Assembly (NCBI GenBank): GCA_049522565.1
Contig: JBEKNT010000031.1
Location: 1-27,328, forward strand
Source of the DNA: JASHVB01 sp049522565
Lineage (GTDB): Bacteria > Pseudomonadota > Alphaproteobacteria > Acetobacterales > Acetobacteraceae
Direction: 5' to 3'
DNA length: 27,328 nt
In this document: positions 6,996-14,939 of the stretch, in pieces
Position numbering within the stretch: position 1 is the first letter of the stretch
Layout of the letters: every line of letters starts with the position of its first letter
The notes under the pieces: model-generated
The model's database searches: none
Seen by the model: the letters and a program-made list of their open reading frames with translations, nothing else
Told to the model about the DNA's origin: nothing
Program-made: the position numbers and the translations under genes

Positions 6996-8186
6996 TTATG
7001 CCAGGCCGCAGGCGCGTTTGCGGAATTCAACACGACGGTCGACGGCGTCCTGATCGTCATCGGTTCCTGATCCGACGATATTTTCCTCGAAGCCACGGCC
7101 GATCGAGTCCAGTCGCAGCCCTGCCGCACGCGAGTACGACGTGAGGATGTCCCGGATCCGCTGTGCTCGCCGGGCCGACAGCGCGAGGTTGTGTTGCTCC
7201 GTACCGGTATGGCTGGTGTGGCCGACCACTGTCATGCACTGGTCGTTCGCAGCCAGATAGCGGGCGATCTGCCGGAGCCAGACATCGTACTGCGCGATGA
7301 TGTCTCCGTTTTTGCGGAACTCGGTTGAATCCACGGCGAACAGGAAGCGTATTGTGATATTGTCGTTTTCCACACCGAGCGCGAAGAGGTCGGAAAACGC
7401 CTGCATCGCCGCCTCTTTCTGGTTGCTGCGGTAGTATGCCTCATAGAGGCCGGCATAGTTCTTCATCGTCCGGCCATCGGTCTGGCTCAGACTGTTGCTG
7501 AACAGCCGGGTCGCTGTCTGGTAATCGCCGCGACCCAGCGCTTCCGCGCCGTCGCTGGTGGTTGTTCCGGCACTGAGCGTGCGCACATAAGGGGTCGCCC
7601 TCCCAGGTCCAGGCGATGTCTGCGCCGCATCGAGTTGCCTCTGGACGACGCGATCCTTCAGATACATCGGACTGTCCCTGTAGAGAGTCACCGGCGCGTC
7701 ATCGAGCTTCGCATTGGCGACCCACACTTTTGCGTTGGCCATGATGTCGCCGCTCGCGATATCCACCACCGATGCATACACCCTGTACAATTTTCTGCTC
7801 ATTCCGGAATAGTTCTCGTGCCGGATCGTACCGACCACGATGAACCGCGCGCTATGCAGACTCTCGTTGCTCAGCGGTTGTACCCGGTAACCGTTGCCTC
7901 CAATGGTCTGGGTGAAGATCGTGGCGATCCTCTCGCTTGTCTGGTTGACGTCACCGGTATCGCCGTCGATGAACGGATCGATAACGACGTGAACCTGGTC
8001 GGAGGGACCGGCAACGGTTGTCGTGACCCGCTGCATTATCGGCAGGTTGCCGCGAAGCTGCGTCATGACCTGCCCGGAGAGGCGGATCATTGCCGCGTTG
8101 AACTCCATTGGTACGTCGGGCTGCGTCGCGCATGCGGCAATCAGGCAGATCAATGTCATGAAGGCAACGTTCCCTAGCGCTCGCAT
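6996..8186 (-). CDS. Outer-membrane lipoprotein with FlgO/LpoB-like domain and OmpA-like C-terminus
   Basis: 396 aa. A signal peptide ends in the lipobox LIAAC (Cys19), so the mature protein should be lipidated and sent to the outer membrane. Residues about 30-165 read like the FlgO/CsgG/LpoB alpha-beta fold: TSERIATIFTQTI, then FIVVGTIRHE, then VYASVVDIASGDIMANAKVWV. About 195-275 is helical and TPR-like (GDYQTATRLFSNSL, YEAYYRSNQKEAAMQAFSDL). The C-terminus (about 280-396) is OmpA-like: NLALSARRAQRIRDIL at 333-348 and DRRVEF at 383-388. The usual DAP-binding Asp of the GHTD motif is Ser325 here (GHTSHTG), while the Arg of the RRAQ motif is kept. ATG 8186 is preferred over 8195 or 8237 because a run of seven G lies 9 nt upstream and it gives a proper signal peptide. 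It is second in an operon, 44 nt after the caspase-like gene. OmpA type and lipobox are firm; the FlgO-like reading is by eye. Confidence 0.82.
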   Translation of the reverse strand: MRALGNVAFMTLICLIAACATQPDVPMEFNAAMIRLSGQVMTQLRGNLPIMQRVTTTVAGPSDQVHVVIDPFIDGDTGDVNQTSERIATIFTQTIGGNGYRVQPLSNESLHSARFIVVGTIRHENYSGMSRKLYRVYASVVDIASGDIMANAKVWVANAKLDDAPVTLYRDSPMYLKDRVVQRQLDAAQTSPGPGRATPYVRTLSAGTTTSDGAEALGRGDYQTATRLFSNSLSQTDGRTMKNYAGLYEAYYRSNQKEAAMQAFSDLFALGVENDNITIRFLFAVDSTEFRKNGDIIAQYDVWLRQIARYLAANDQCMTVVGHTSHTGTEQHNLALSARRAQRIRDILTSYSRAAGLRLDSIGRGFEENIVGSGTDDDQDAVDRRVEFRKRACGLA

Positions 8187-8230
8187 GTCAGGCATCCCCC
8201 CCTTTTCACTGAGTACCACGTTACGACGGA

Positions 8231-9274
8231 TCAGCATGTTCCGAGTGACGTGCAGGTCTTGTCCGGGTCGTACACTGCACTCGGGTTCTTGTTGACGTGC
8301 CAGGCTTGAGTCGGCTTCGCGATGCCTTGTGCCGAGGGCTTTGTGGCGACCTGCGACTTGGCGCTCGCGTCGGGTTTCACCGCGTTGGCCGGTGCTTGCG
8401 GCAGTACCGCCGGAACGATGGCAATCTGCGATTCACCGGGTGGCCCCCGCGCAGCAGGGAGATCGGACGTCGGCGGAGTAAACATGAAATTGGAACCCTG
8501 CTCGGCGTAGTACGCCGGCGTCTGGAGGTGGTGAACGGTTTGGGCCCGCTGCCGCACAACGTCCTGCAAATCCGCCATCATCTGGCTTACCGGCACCCCC
8601 GGCCGGCGTATCGCCGCGAGCAGTTCCTGGGTGAAAAGTCCGTGCGAATCATCCCGGGTAAGGCCGTCGAGCGCAGTTTGGCCAGATCCCGCGGAGTACA
8701 GGATCATGACGCCGTTCGCTCCCTCCGTCGTGGCGAGGCCGCGTGGCGCGCCGGTGCCTATACCGTTGCCGGCAAACGGATTGTCGCGGCAGGCGTCGAT
8801 AATCAACATGTTGATGCCGCGAGGATTTGCGTTCGCTATCATGGCCGCCACCCGGGCCATGTCGACCGATTGTTCCTGTACGTCCTCGCCGCGTCGCAGA
8901 TCGTCGGAGATGTCAACTGGCACCAACCAGTTGGCATTGTTGATTTGAACCCCGTGGCCGGCAAAGTAGAACAGTGCGGCGTCGTAGCGGTGAACCGCAT
9001 CGACGAAATCGTTGATGGTGGACCACATCGACGCGCGGGACAGGTCATGGCCATAGGTAACCTGAAAACCGTGCGAGGGCTGTGCAAGCTCCAGAGCCAT
9101 GACATGGGCGTCGTTCACGGCATTGGGCAATTTCTGAACGTGTGCGTAGTCGCCGTTACCGATCACCAGCGCGATTCGCTTCTCCTCTGCTTTCGCGTCT
9201 TTTATGCCGCAGGCGAGCAACAGGCTGGCGGCCATCAGCCGGCGCCGTCCGAGCATGACTCGCGCCCATACCAT
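8231..9274 (-). CDS. Exported caspase-like cysteine protease (peptidase family C14)
   Basis: 347 aa. The N-terminus MVWARVMLGRRRLMAASLLL is a signal sequence, probably cleaved after AKA near residue 29; LLAC at 19-22 could instead be read as a weak lipobox. The p20-like caspase domain follows: KRIALVIGNGDYAHVQKLPNA at the start, catalytic His107 in FYFAGHGVQ and catalytic Cys162 in IIDACRDNPF, both intact. An Ala/Pro-rich linker leads to a C-terminal tail with two cysteines (CTSLGTC). Family knowledge: prokaryotic caspase homologues cut after basic or acidic residues and appear in signalling or cell-death contexts; many alphaproteobacterial ones are exported with unknown targets. ATG 9274 has GGAG 6 nt upstream; in-frame upstream starts (to 9361) would place charged sequence before the signal peptide. 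First gene of a two-gene operon with the FlgO/OmpA-type lipoprotein, suggesting a shared envelope task. Confidence 0.85.
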   Translation of the reverse strand: MVWARVMLGRRRLMAASLLLACGIKDAKAEEKRIALVIGNGDYAHVQKLPNAVNDAHVMALELAQPSHGFQVTYGHDLSRASMWSTINDFVDAVHRYDAALFYFAGHGVQINNANWLVPVDISDDLRRGEDVQEQSVDMARVAAMIANANPRGINMLIIDACRDNPFAGNGIGTGAPRGLATTEGANGVMILYSAGSGQTALDGLTRDDSHGLFTQELLAAIRRPGVPVSQMMADLQDVVRQRAQTVHHLQTPAYYAEQGSNFMFTPPTSDLPAARGPPGESQIAIVPAVLPQAPANAVKPDASAKSQVATKPSAQGIAKPTQAWHVNKNPSAVYDPDKTCTSLGTC

Positions 9275-9300
9275 CCGCCGCTCCGATCGTTTACAAGCCG

Positions 9301-9328
9301 AGCATAACCGAGACTCGCAACGAGACAA
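9301..9328 (-). promoter_or_regulatory. Candidate promoter of the caspase/lipoprotein operon
   Basis: Reading the minus strand: TTGTCT (9328-9323), 16 nt, TATGCT (9306-9301), each matching the sigma-70 consensus at 4 of 6 positions. It lies 26 bp before ATG 9274, in the 131-bp divergent gap with the HAD gene. This is only a by-eye match. Confidence 0.3.
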
Positions 9329-9405
9329 GGGGCCGAGGACAGCATGGGCATGAGTCGGCATTCGGAGGGGCAGCCGGCGCCGCCGCCCGGCAGGAGATTG
9401 CCAGG

Positions 9406-10065
9406 GTGAGGGCCGAGCCGCGTTCTCTGCTGATCTTCGACTGCGACGGCGTTCTGGTCGACAGCGAGATGATCGCCTGTCGCGCCGACGCGGCGTGTCT
9501 GGCCGAAATCGGCATCGCCGTTTCGGCGGAGGAAATCCTCCACCGCTACCTGGGCATCAGCATGGCAACAATGCTGGCCGACCTGGAAGCCCGGCTCGGC
9601 CGCACCCTGCCCGCGGACTTCGCCGCCACGTTGCGGCAGCGGGTTGCCGCGGTATTCGACGCCGAATTGCAGCCGATGGCCGGGATTGAAGACGCGTTGG
9701 TCGCACTCCCCGGTCCCCGCTGCGTCGCCTCGAGCAGTGCACCGGAGCGGCTGCGGCACTCCTTGTCGGTGACCGGGTTGCTGCGGCACTTCGATCCGCA
9801 TCTGTTCAGCGCGACACAGGTGGCGCGCGGCAAGCCGGCCCCCGACCTGTTCCTGTTCGCGGCGCAGCGGATGCAGGCGGCGCCAGACGCCTGTCTGGTG
9901 ATCGAGGACAGCGTGGCCGGCGTGCAGGCCGCGGTGGCCGCCGGTATGCGCGTGATCGGCTTTATTGGCGGCAGCCACTGCCGGCCCGGCCATGGCGAGC
10001 GACTGCGCGCGGTCGGCGCCTCGGTGGTGTGCGACGACATGCGGCAGCTTGGCACCCTGCTTTGA
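9406..10065 (+). CDS. HAD-superfamily phosphatase, sugar-phosphatase type
   Basis: 219 aa. All four HAD motifs are present: FDCDGVLVDSE with nucleophile Asp12 and general acid Asp14, Ser110 in CVASSSAPERL, Lys143 in GKPAPDLF, and the acidic pair Glu167-Asp168 in VIEDSVAGVQAA. The helical cap between motifs I and II makes it subfamily IA. The layout and wording resemble E. coli YieH (6-phosphogluconate phosphatase) and phosphoglycolate/beta-phosphoglucomutase-like enzymes, so a small sugar phosphate is the likely substrate, hydrolysed in the cytoplasm with Mg2+. The start is GTG 9406 with AGGAG 9 nt upstream. It is divergent from the caspase-like gene and 75 bp ahead of phaB in the same direction, so co-transcription with phaB is possible, though phaB has its own strong ribosome site. 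Confidence 0.85.
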   Translation: MRAEPRSLLIFDCDGVLVDSEMIACRADAACLAEIGIAVSAEEILHRYLGISMATMLADLEARLGRTLPADFAATLRQRVAAVFDAELQPMAGIEDALVALPGPRCVASSSAPERLRHSLSVTGLLRHFDPHLFSATQVARGKPAPDLFLFAAQRMQAAPDACLVIEDSVAGVQAAVAAGMRVIGFIGGSHCRPGHGERLRAVGASVVCDDMRQLGTLL

Positions 10066-10140
10066 CGACACGGGTCCTGGCTCCATGGACCGGACGTGCT
10101 AAGACTCGCCGGACGGGAAAAAAACACGGAGGATACGCCT

Positions 10141-10863
10141 ATGGCACGCGTCGCAGTGGTTACGGGCGGAACGAGGGGCATCGGTGCCGAGATCAGCCGG
10201 GCCCTGAAGGCGCAGGGCCGCACGGTCGTCGCCATCTATGCCGGCAACGACGAAGCTGCCCAGGCATTCCAGGCGGAAACCGGCATCCGCACCTGGAAGT
10301 GCGATGTCAGCGATTTCGAGGCCTGCAAGCAGGCGGTGGAGCAAATCACCGCCGAGGTCGGGCCGATTGAAATTCTGGTGAACAACGCCGGCATCACTCG
10401 CGATGCAACATTGCAGCGCATGACGCGCGACATGTGGGAGGCGGTGATCGACACCAATCTCGGCTCCTGCTTCAACATGTGCAAACTGACCTTTCCCGCG
10501 ATGCGTGAGAGGAAATTCGGCCGCATCGTCAATGTCGGCAGCATCAACGGCCAGGCCGGTCAGTACGGGCAGGTGAACTATGCCGCGGCGAAGTCGGGCA
10601 TCCACGGGTTCACCAAGGCGCTGGCGCAGGAGGGCGCGCGCTATGGCGTCACGGTGAACGCCATCGCGCCGGGCTATGTCGATACCGATATGGTGCGCGC
10701 GGTACCGGGTGAGGTGCTGCAAAAGATCGTCTCGCGCATCCCGGTCGGACGCCTGGGGCGTGCCGGTGACATTGCCCGCGGCGTGGCGTTCCTCACGGCG
10801 GACGATGCGGATTTCGTCACCGGCTCGACCCTGTCGATCAACGGCGGCCAGCATATGTACTGA
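10141..10863 (+). CDS. phaB: Acetoacetyl-CoA reductase (short-chain dehydrogenase)
   Basis: 240 aa. It reduces acetoacetyl-CoA to (R)-3-hydroxybutyryl-CoA, normally with NADPH, the second step of polyhydroxybutyrate synthesis after PhaA. Seen: the Rossmann motif TGGTRGIG (8-15), NNAG (81-84), and a catalytic tetrad Asn106, Ser134, Tyr147, Lys151. The active-site block GRIVNVGSINGQAGQYGQ and the following NYAAAKSGIHGFTKALAQE match the PhaB subgroup closely, which separates it from FabG. Length is normal. ATG 10141 has GGAGG 8 nt upstream; an in-frame start at 10096 would add an unrelated 15-residue tail. It lies 75 bp after the HAD gene. No PHA synthase (phaC) is in the window. Confidence 0.93.
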   Translation: MARVAVVTGGTRGIGAEISRALKAQGRTVVAIYAGNDEAAQAFQAETGIRTWKCDVSDFEACKQAVEQITAEVGPIEILVNNAGITRDATLQRMTRDMWEAVIDTNLGSCFNMCKLTFPAMRERKFGRIVNVGSINGQAGQYGQVNYAAAKSGIHGFTKALAQEGARYGVTVNAIAPGYVDTDMVRAVPGEVLQKIVSRIPVGRLGRAGDIARGVAFLTADDADFVTGSTLSINGGQHMY

Positions 10864-10873
10864 GGCGGCCTGG

Positions 10874-11206
10874 CTACTCTTGGGGCAACTCCCGCACCGG
10901 AGGCGCGTCGAACCGGCTGTCGAGATCGACGATGTAAGACGGCCTGGCGCCGCCGATGGTGAGGGGAAACAGCGGCCCGGCACTGCCGGTTGCGCCGGCC
11001 GGAGGCGGCCTGACGAATGGTGAGATCGTAACCGAATCGAGCGGTGACCGCGTGCCGGGACCCGGCAAGGTCACGATTCGCGGCAGATCAAATATCTCTG
11101 GTGGTGGGGGTCGCGTGCCATCCGGCGGCAAGGCAAACGCGGGTAACGCATATGCCATGACCAAAGGCCAAGCCGCGCGCATAACGCGCCTGAATATCGC
11201 AGGCAT
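10874..11206 (-). CDS. Small secreted proline-rich protein, unknown function
   Basis: 110 aa, not recognised. The N-terminus has basic residues, then AAWPLVMAYALPAFA, a plausible signal peptide with cleavage after AFA, followed by a Pro-rich mature chain (PPDGTRPPPPE, FVRPPPAGATG) with no cysteine and no clear domain. ATG 11206 has GAGGA 9 nt upstream, which makes a real gene more likely than a chance frame. It converges on phaB (10-bp gap) and is divergent from the dioxygenase gene. A chance frame in GC-rich DNA remains possible, since an overlapping plus-strand frame of similar length exists but lacks a signal peptide or ribosome site. Confidence 0.5.
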   Translation of the reverse strand: MPAIFRRVMRAAWPLVMAYALPAFALPPDGTRPPPPEIFDLPRIVTLPGPGTRSPLDSVTISPFVRPPPAGATGSAGPLFPLTIGGARPSYIVDLDSRFDAPPVRELPQE

Positions 11207-11366
11207 ACGAACAAATCCTCGCCGCGCCGCAGGCGCTCATCACACCTGCGCAACATAATGCGTTGCCGATCCGTTCGCAACAGCGCCTGCATGCATTCCT
11301 GGCGGTGCGGTTTTGCAATAAGACCAGATCGGCGGCATCATTTCCCTCAACCGGAGGAGAAGTGTC

Positions 11367-12242
11367 ATGAACGCCCCGCGCAACACGCAGTATCGCTATC
11401 TCGAGACCCACAAGATTGCCGGTGCGCTTGGGGCCGAGGTTCAGGGCGTCGATCTGTCACAGAACCTGCCGGACGACGTGCTGGCGGAGATCCGCGCCGC
11501 CTTGCTCGACAACCTGGTCATCCTGTTCCGCAACCAGAAAATCACCCCGGAGCAGCAACTCCGTTTCGCCCGGCGATGGGGGGAAATCCATCTGCATCCG
11601 TACATGCAGGGCATGGCGGACTACCCGGAGATCCTCGAAATCATCAAGACGCCGCAGGACAAGAAGAATTTCGGTGGCTCCTGGCACACCGATCAGATGT
11701 TCTCGCCGCAGCCGGCGATGGGCACCATGCTGTACGCCTTGGAAGTCCCGTCGGCCGGCGGCGATACGCTGTACACCAACCAATACCTCGCCTACGAGAG
11801 CCTGTCGGACGGCATGAAGGCGATGCTCGCCGACCTGAAGACCGTCTGCGTCGGCGACAATTTCAAGCAGCACGGCGGGCAGTCACGCGCCCAGCGCTAT
11901 GACCGCCAGATGGCGCATATGAAGGTGAAGGACCCCGGCAATGTGCAAACCACCTCGGTGCATCCGCTGGTGCGCACCCATCCGGAGACCGGCCGCAAAG
12001 CCTTGTATATCGGCGGCCACGTGCAGCATTTCGATGGCATGACCGATGAGGAAAGCGAGCCGCTGATCGGGTTCCTGAAGCAGCACGCGACCCGGCCGGA
12101 GTTCACCTGCCGGGTGCGCTGGGAGAGCGGCACGCTCACCTTCTGGGATAACCGCTGCACGCAGCACTTCGCGATCAACGACTACCCGGCGGAGACCCGC
12201 ATCATGCACCGCATCACGGTGCGCGGCGACACTCCATTCTGA
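11367..12242 (+). CDS. TauD/TfdA-family Fe(II)/2-oxoglutarate-dependent dioxygenase
   Basis: 291 aa. Enzymes of this family hydroxylate small acids such as taurine, alkyl sulphates or phenoxyacetates using O2 and 2-oxoglutarate. The metal triad is visible: His107 and Asp109 in SWHTDQMF, and the distal His267 in DNRCTQHFAIND. Arg278 or Arg282 near the C-terminus (ETRIMHRITVRGD) would bind 2-oxoglutarate. The N-terminal GALGAEVQGVDLSQNL is typical of the family, as is the length. GGAGGAG ends 7 nt before the ATG. It is read alone, divergent from the small secreted protein and converging on a small membrane protein. The substrate cannot be told from sequence; the neighbouring importer and lactonase suggest an organic-acid scavenging role, which is only contextual inference. 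Confidence 0.88.
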   Translation: MNAPRNTQYRYLETHKIAGALGAEVQGVDLSQNLPDDVLAEIRAALLDNLVILFRNQKITPEQQLRFARRWGEIHLHPYMQGMADYPEILEIIKTPQDKKNFGGSWHTDQMFSPQPAMGTMLYALEVPSAGGDTLYTNQYLAYESLSDGMKAMLADLKTVCVGDNFKQHGGQSRAQRYDRQMAHMKVKDPGNVQTTSVHPLVRTHPETGRKALYIGGHVQHFDGMTDEESEPLIGFLKQHATRPEFTCRVRWESGTLTFWDNRCTQHFAINDYPAETRIMHRITVRGDTPF

Positions 12243-12258
12243 TGCGGTGCCGCCGCTG

Positions 12259-12606
12259 TCAGAGCAGGTTCATCGCCAGCCAGAGAGCGCCCGCCGCCAG
12301 GCCCGTGATGGACAGGCCGCACAGGAGGCTGTCGCGGGTGGTGCGCCCCACATAAGAAGCGACGTTGCGCCGCAGGTCGGTGCGGCGGTCGCGGCCGGCC
12401 TGTAGCACGATGTAATAGCGGCTCCAGGGCAGGTAAAGCCGGCCGCGCATGTCAACCGTATGCTCGCCGTCCAACCGATCACCAAACACCCTGCGCAGCG
12501 CGTCAAGCTGCTCGCTGGTGAAAGTGAAGCACACATTCATCGGTATCCGCTCCCGCAAACGGAAGGTGAATTCCTCCGGCGGGCAATGCACGCGAGAGGC
12601 CGCCAT
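12259..12606 (-). CDS. Small protein with C-terminal membrane segment, unknown function
   Basis: 115 aa from ATG 12606, not recognised. The N-terminal half is soluble and charged (EEFTFRLRERIP, then FTFTSEQLDALRRVFGDRL). A middle stretch LYLPWSRYYIVLQAGRDRRTDLRRN is strongly basic at its end. One C-terminal transmembrane segment (SLLCGLSITGLAAGALWLAMNLL) would make it a tail-anchored protein with most of the chain in the cytoplasm. GGGGAG lies 9 nt before ATG 12606. The frame extends to GTG 12645, but that codon has no good ribosome site. The stop codon is 16 bp from that of the convergent dioxygenase gene, and the gene is divergent from the ABC-transporter operon. Confidence 0.6.
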   Translation of the reverse strand: MAASRVHCPPEEFTFRLRERIPMNVCFTFTSEQLDALRRVFGDRLDGEHTVDMRGRLYLPWSRYYIVLQAGRDRRTDLRRNVASYVGRTTRDSLLCGLSITGLAAGALWLAMNLL

Positions 12607-12813
12607 GGCCGTCATCTCCCCGTGATATTGCAACTCTGTTGACACCTTTGCCGCAAGAAAGATTGCAAAATAGTTTCAGTTTGCCGCCCCCGGCCGGCGG
12701 TCGCTTTGACCGAAGGCCGCCGGACCGGGCGGAACCCACAAGGCCGTGCTGGCGGGTTCGCAGAGGATCGCCTATACCGATCGCGAGGGAAGGCCAAAAC
12801 GTCAGGAGAAGGG

Positions 12814-13812
12814 GTGGAACCACTCCTATCGATTCGCGACTTGCACACCGAGTTCCGTACCGGTGCGGGAGTCGTGCGCGCCGTTGACGGCGTTTCCTGG
12901 AGCGTCGATCCGGGCGAGACCGTCGCCATCGTCGGCGAAAGCGGCTCCGGCAAGTCGGTCACCGCACTTTCCGTCCTGCGTCTGATTCCGGACCCACCGG
13001 GCCGCGTCACCGCCGGCGAAGTCTGGTTCGGCGGGCGCGATCTGATGCTGCTGTCGCCGGAGGAAATGCGCGAAGTGCGCGGTGGCGCCATCGGCATGGT
13101 GTTCCAGGAACCGATGACCTCGCTGAACCCGGTGCTGACCATCGGCCGGCAGATCACCGAAACGCTGGAGCAACATCGCGGCATGGATCGCGGCGCGGCG
13201 TATCAGCGCGCGGTGGAACTGCTGGTGCTGGTCGGGATTGCCGACGGAGCGCGGCGGCTGAAGCAGTATCCGCATCAGCTTTCCGGCGGCATGCGGCAGC
13301 GCGTGATGATCGCCATCGCCCTGGCCTGCGAGCCGAAGCTGATCATTGCCGACGAGCCGACCACCGCGCTCGACGTCACCATCCAGGCGCAGATTCTGGA
13401 ACTGATGAAGGCGCTGACGCGGCGGCTTGGGGTGGCGCTGGTGATCATCACGCATAATCTCGGCGTGGTAGCGCGCTACGCCAACCGGGTGAACGTGATG
13501 TACGCCGGACGCATCGTCGAAAGCGGCGCGGCGGGCGACATCTATCATCGGCCGCGGCATCCCTACACGATGGCGCTGCTGCGCTCGGTGCCGCGGCTGG
13601 ACCGGCCGCGCCAGGCGCGGCTCGATCCGGTGGAGGGGCAACCGCCGGATCTCACGCGGCTCGATGCCGGCTGCGCGTTTCGGCCGCGCTGCCGGTTTGC
13701 CATCGAGGCCTGCGCCACGGCGCGGCCGGCGCTGGAAGCGGCGATCGAGTCCGGCCATCTCGCGGCCTGCTTTCGCAGCCACGAGGTCGGCGCGACGGAG
13801 GCAGCGGCATGA
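12814..13812 (+). CDS. ABC transporter ATP-binding protein, OppD/DppD type
   Basis: 332 aa from GTG 12814, which has AGGAG 5 nt upstream and begins the usual EPLLSIRDLHTEF; longer in-frame forms reach 12706 without family similarity. Walker A GESGSGKS (41-48), Q-loop Gln98, signature LSGGMRQR (156-163), Walker B LIIADE (176-181), switch His214. The oligopeptide-transporter C-terminal extension follows, with HPYTMALLRSVPRLD and a cysteine cluster GCAFRPRCRFAIEAC...AACF, which in some DppD/OppD proteins holds a 4Fe-4S cluster. It hydrolyses ATP on the cytoplasmic face to drive import. First gene of the transporter operon; its stop overlaps the next start as ATGA. Confidence 0.92.
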   Translation: MEPLLSIRDLHTEFRTGAGVVRAVDGVSWSVDPGETVAIVGESGSGKSVTALSVLRLIPDPPGRVTAGEVWFGGRDLMLLSPEEMREVRGGAIGMVFQEPMTSLNPVLTIGRQITETLEQHRGMDRGAAYQRAVELLVLVGIADGARRLKQYPHQLSGGMRQRVMIAIALACEPKLIIADEPTTALDVTIQAQILELMKALTRRLGVALVIITHNLGVVARYANRVNVMYAGRIVESGAAGDIYHRPRHPYTMALLRSVPRLDRPRQARLDPVEGQPPDLTRLDAGCAFRPRCRFAIEACATARPALEAAIESGHLAACFRSHEVGATEAAA

Positions 13813-14801
13813 GCGCAGCCGAGGACGCGCCGCTGCTGGAGGTGCGCGGGCTGCGCATGCACTTCCCGGTGACCGAGGGCATCGTCGCACGCCGCAAGAT
13901 CGGCGAGGTGAAGGCGGTGGACGGCATCGATTTTTCCGTCCGGCGGGGCGAGACGCTCGGCCTGGTCGGCGAAAGCGGCTGCGGCAAAACCACCACGGGG
14001 CGCTGCATCCTGCGCCTGGAGCGTCCGACCGAGGGTGCCATCATCTATGACGGCGTCGATATCGCCAGCCTGCAACGCAAGGATCTGCTGGCATTGCGCC
14101 GGCGCATCCAGGTGGTGTTCCAGGATCCGTACAGCTCGTTGAACCCGCGCATGAAGGTGGGCGACATCATCGGCGAGCCGATGATGGTGCACGGCATCGA
14201 ACGCGACGCGACGAAGCGTGCCGTGCGGGTGCGCGACCTGCTGGGTGTCTGCGGCCTGAACCCGCGCTTTGCCGATCGGTATCCGCACGAGATGTCGGGC
14301 GGCCAGCGCCAGCGCGTCGGCATCGCCCGCGCCCTGGCGCTGGAGCCGGAGTTCATCGTCTGCGACGAGGCGGTGTCGGCGCTCGATGTGTCGATCCAGG
14401 CACAGGTCATCAACCTGCTGGAGGATCTGCGCGAACGTTTCGGCCTGACCTATCTGTTCATCGCGCATGATTTGTCGGTGGTGCGGCATATCTGCCAGCG
14501 CGTCGCGGTGATGTATCTCGGTCGCATCGTCGAACTGGCCGATGCCGACGAATTGTTCGGCAATCCGTTGCACCCCTATACGCAGGCATTGCTGGCGGCG
14601 GTGCCGGTGCCCGATCCGTCGGTGGAATCGGCGCGCGCGTTTCGGCCAGTGCAGGGCGAGGTGCCGAGCCCGATCAATCCGCCACCCGGCTGCGTGTTCC
14701 ATCCGCGTTGTCCGATCGCCGTGGCGGGCTGCAAGCGCGCCCGCCCGGAAATGCGCGAGCTGCGGCCCGGGCATTTCGTCGCCTGTAGCGAAGTGGGCTG
14801 A
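13809..14801 (+). CDS. ABC transporter ATP-binding protein, OppF/DppF type
   Basis: 330 aa, overlapping the previous gene by 4 bp (ATGA), so translation is probably coupled. Walker A GESGCGKT (54-61), Q-loop in VVFQDPYSSLNPRM, signature MSGGQRQR (162-169), Walker B FIVCDE (182-187), switch His220. The D-loop region reads CDEAVSALDVS, the DppF/OppF form. The C-terminal extension has HPYTQALLAAVPVPDP and the cysteine cluster GCVFHPRCPIAVAGC...VAC. Together with the upstream ATPase it forms the heterodimeric motor of a family-5 importer. It is followed after 138 bp by the first of three binding-protein genes. Confidence 0.93.
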   Translation: MSAAEDAPLLEVRGLRMHFPVTEGIVARRKIGEVKAVDGIDFSVRRGETLGLVGESGCGKTTTGRCILRLERPTEGAIIYDGVDIASLQRKDLLALRRRIQVVFQDPYSSLNPRMKVGDIIGEPMMVHGIERDATKRAVRVRDLLGVCGLNPRFADRYPHEMSGGQRQRVGIARALALEPEFIVCDEAVSALDVSIQAQVINLLEDLRERFGLTYLFIAHDLSVVRHICQRVAVMYLGRIVELADADELFGNPLHPYTQALLAAVPVPDPSVESARAFRPVQGEVPSPINPPPGCVFHPRCPIAVAGCKRARPEMRELRPGHFVACSEVG

Positions 14802-14939
14802 GCGATGACCATGCCATCCGAGCCAGCACTGTCTGCCGCGCTGTCCGGGCACGCCACGCTGTCCAGGTCAGTCACGCTGTCGTTGCTTCGTCGCTGCGCG
14901 CCGCGCGCTGACAGCAATCCAATAATTGGGGGGAAACCG

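Noticed and set aside
10956..11258. 100-codon plus-strand frame overlapping the small secreted protein
   Set aside because: Lacks a signal peptide, ribosome site and recognisable content; the minus-strand frame has the first two.
12639..12644. Perfect TTGACA upstream of the ABC operon
   Set aside because: No acceptable minus-10 hexamer at 16-18 nt spacing; the nearest, CAAAAT at 12666-12671, is 21 nt away.
13563..14852. 429-codon antisense frame over the second ATPase gene, with a similar one at 12826-13890
   Set aside because: Both lie opposite ATPase genes with complete Walker motifs and show only composition bias.
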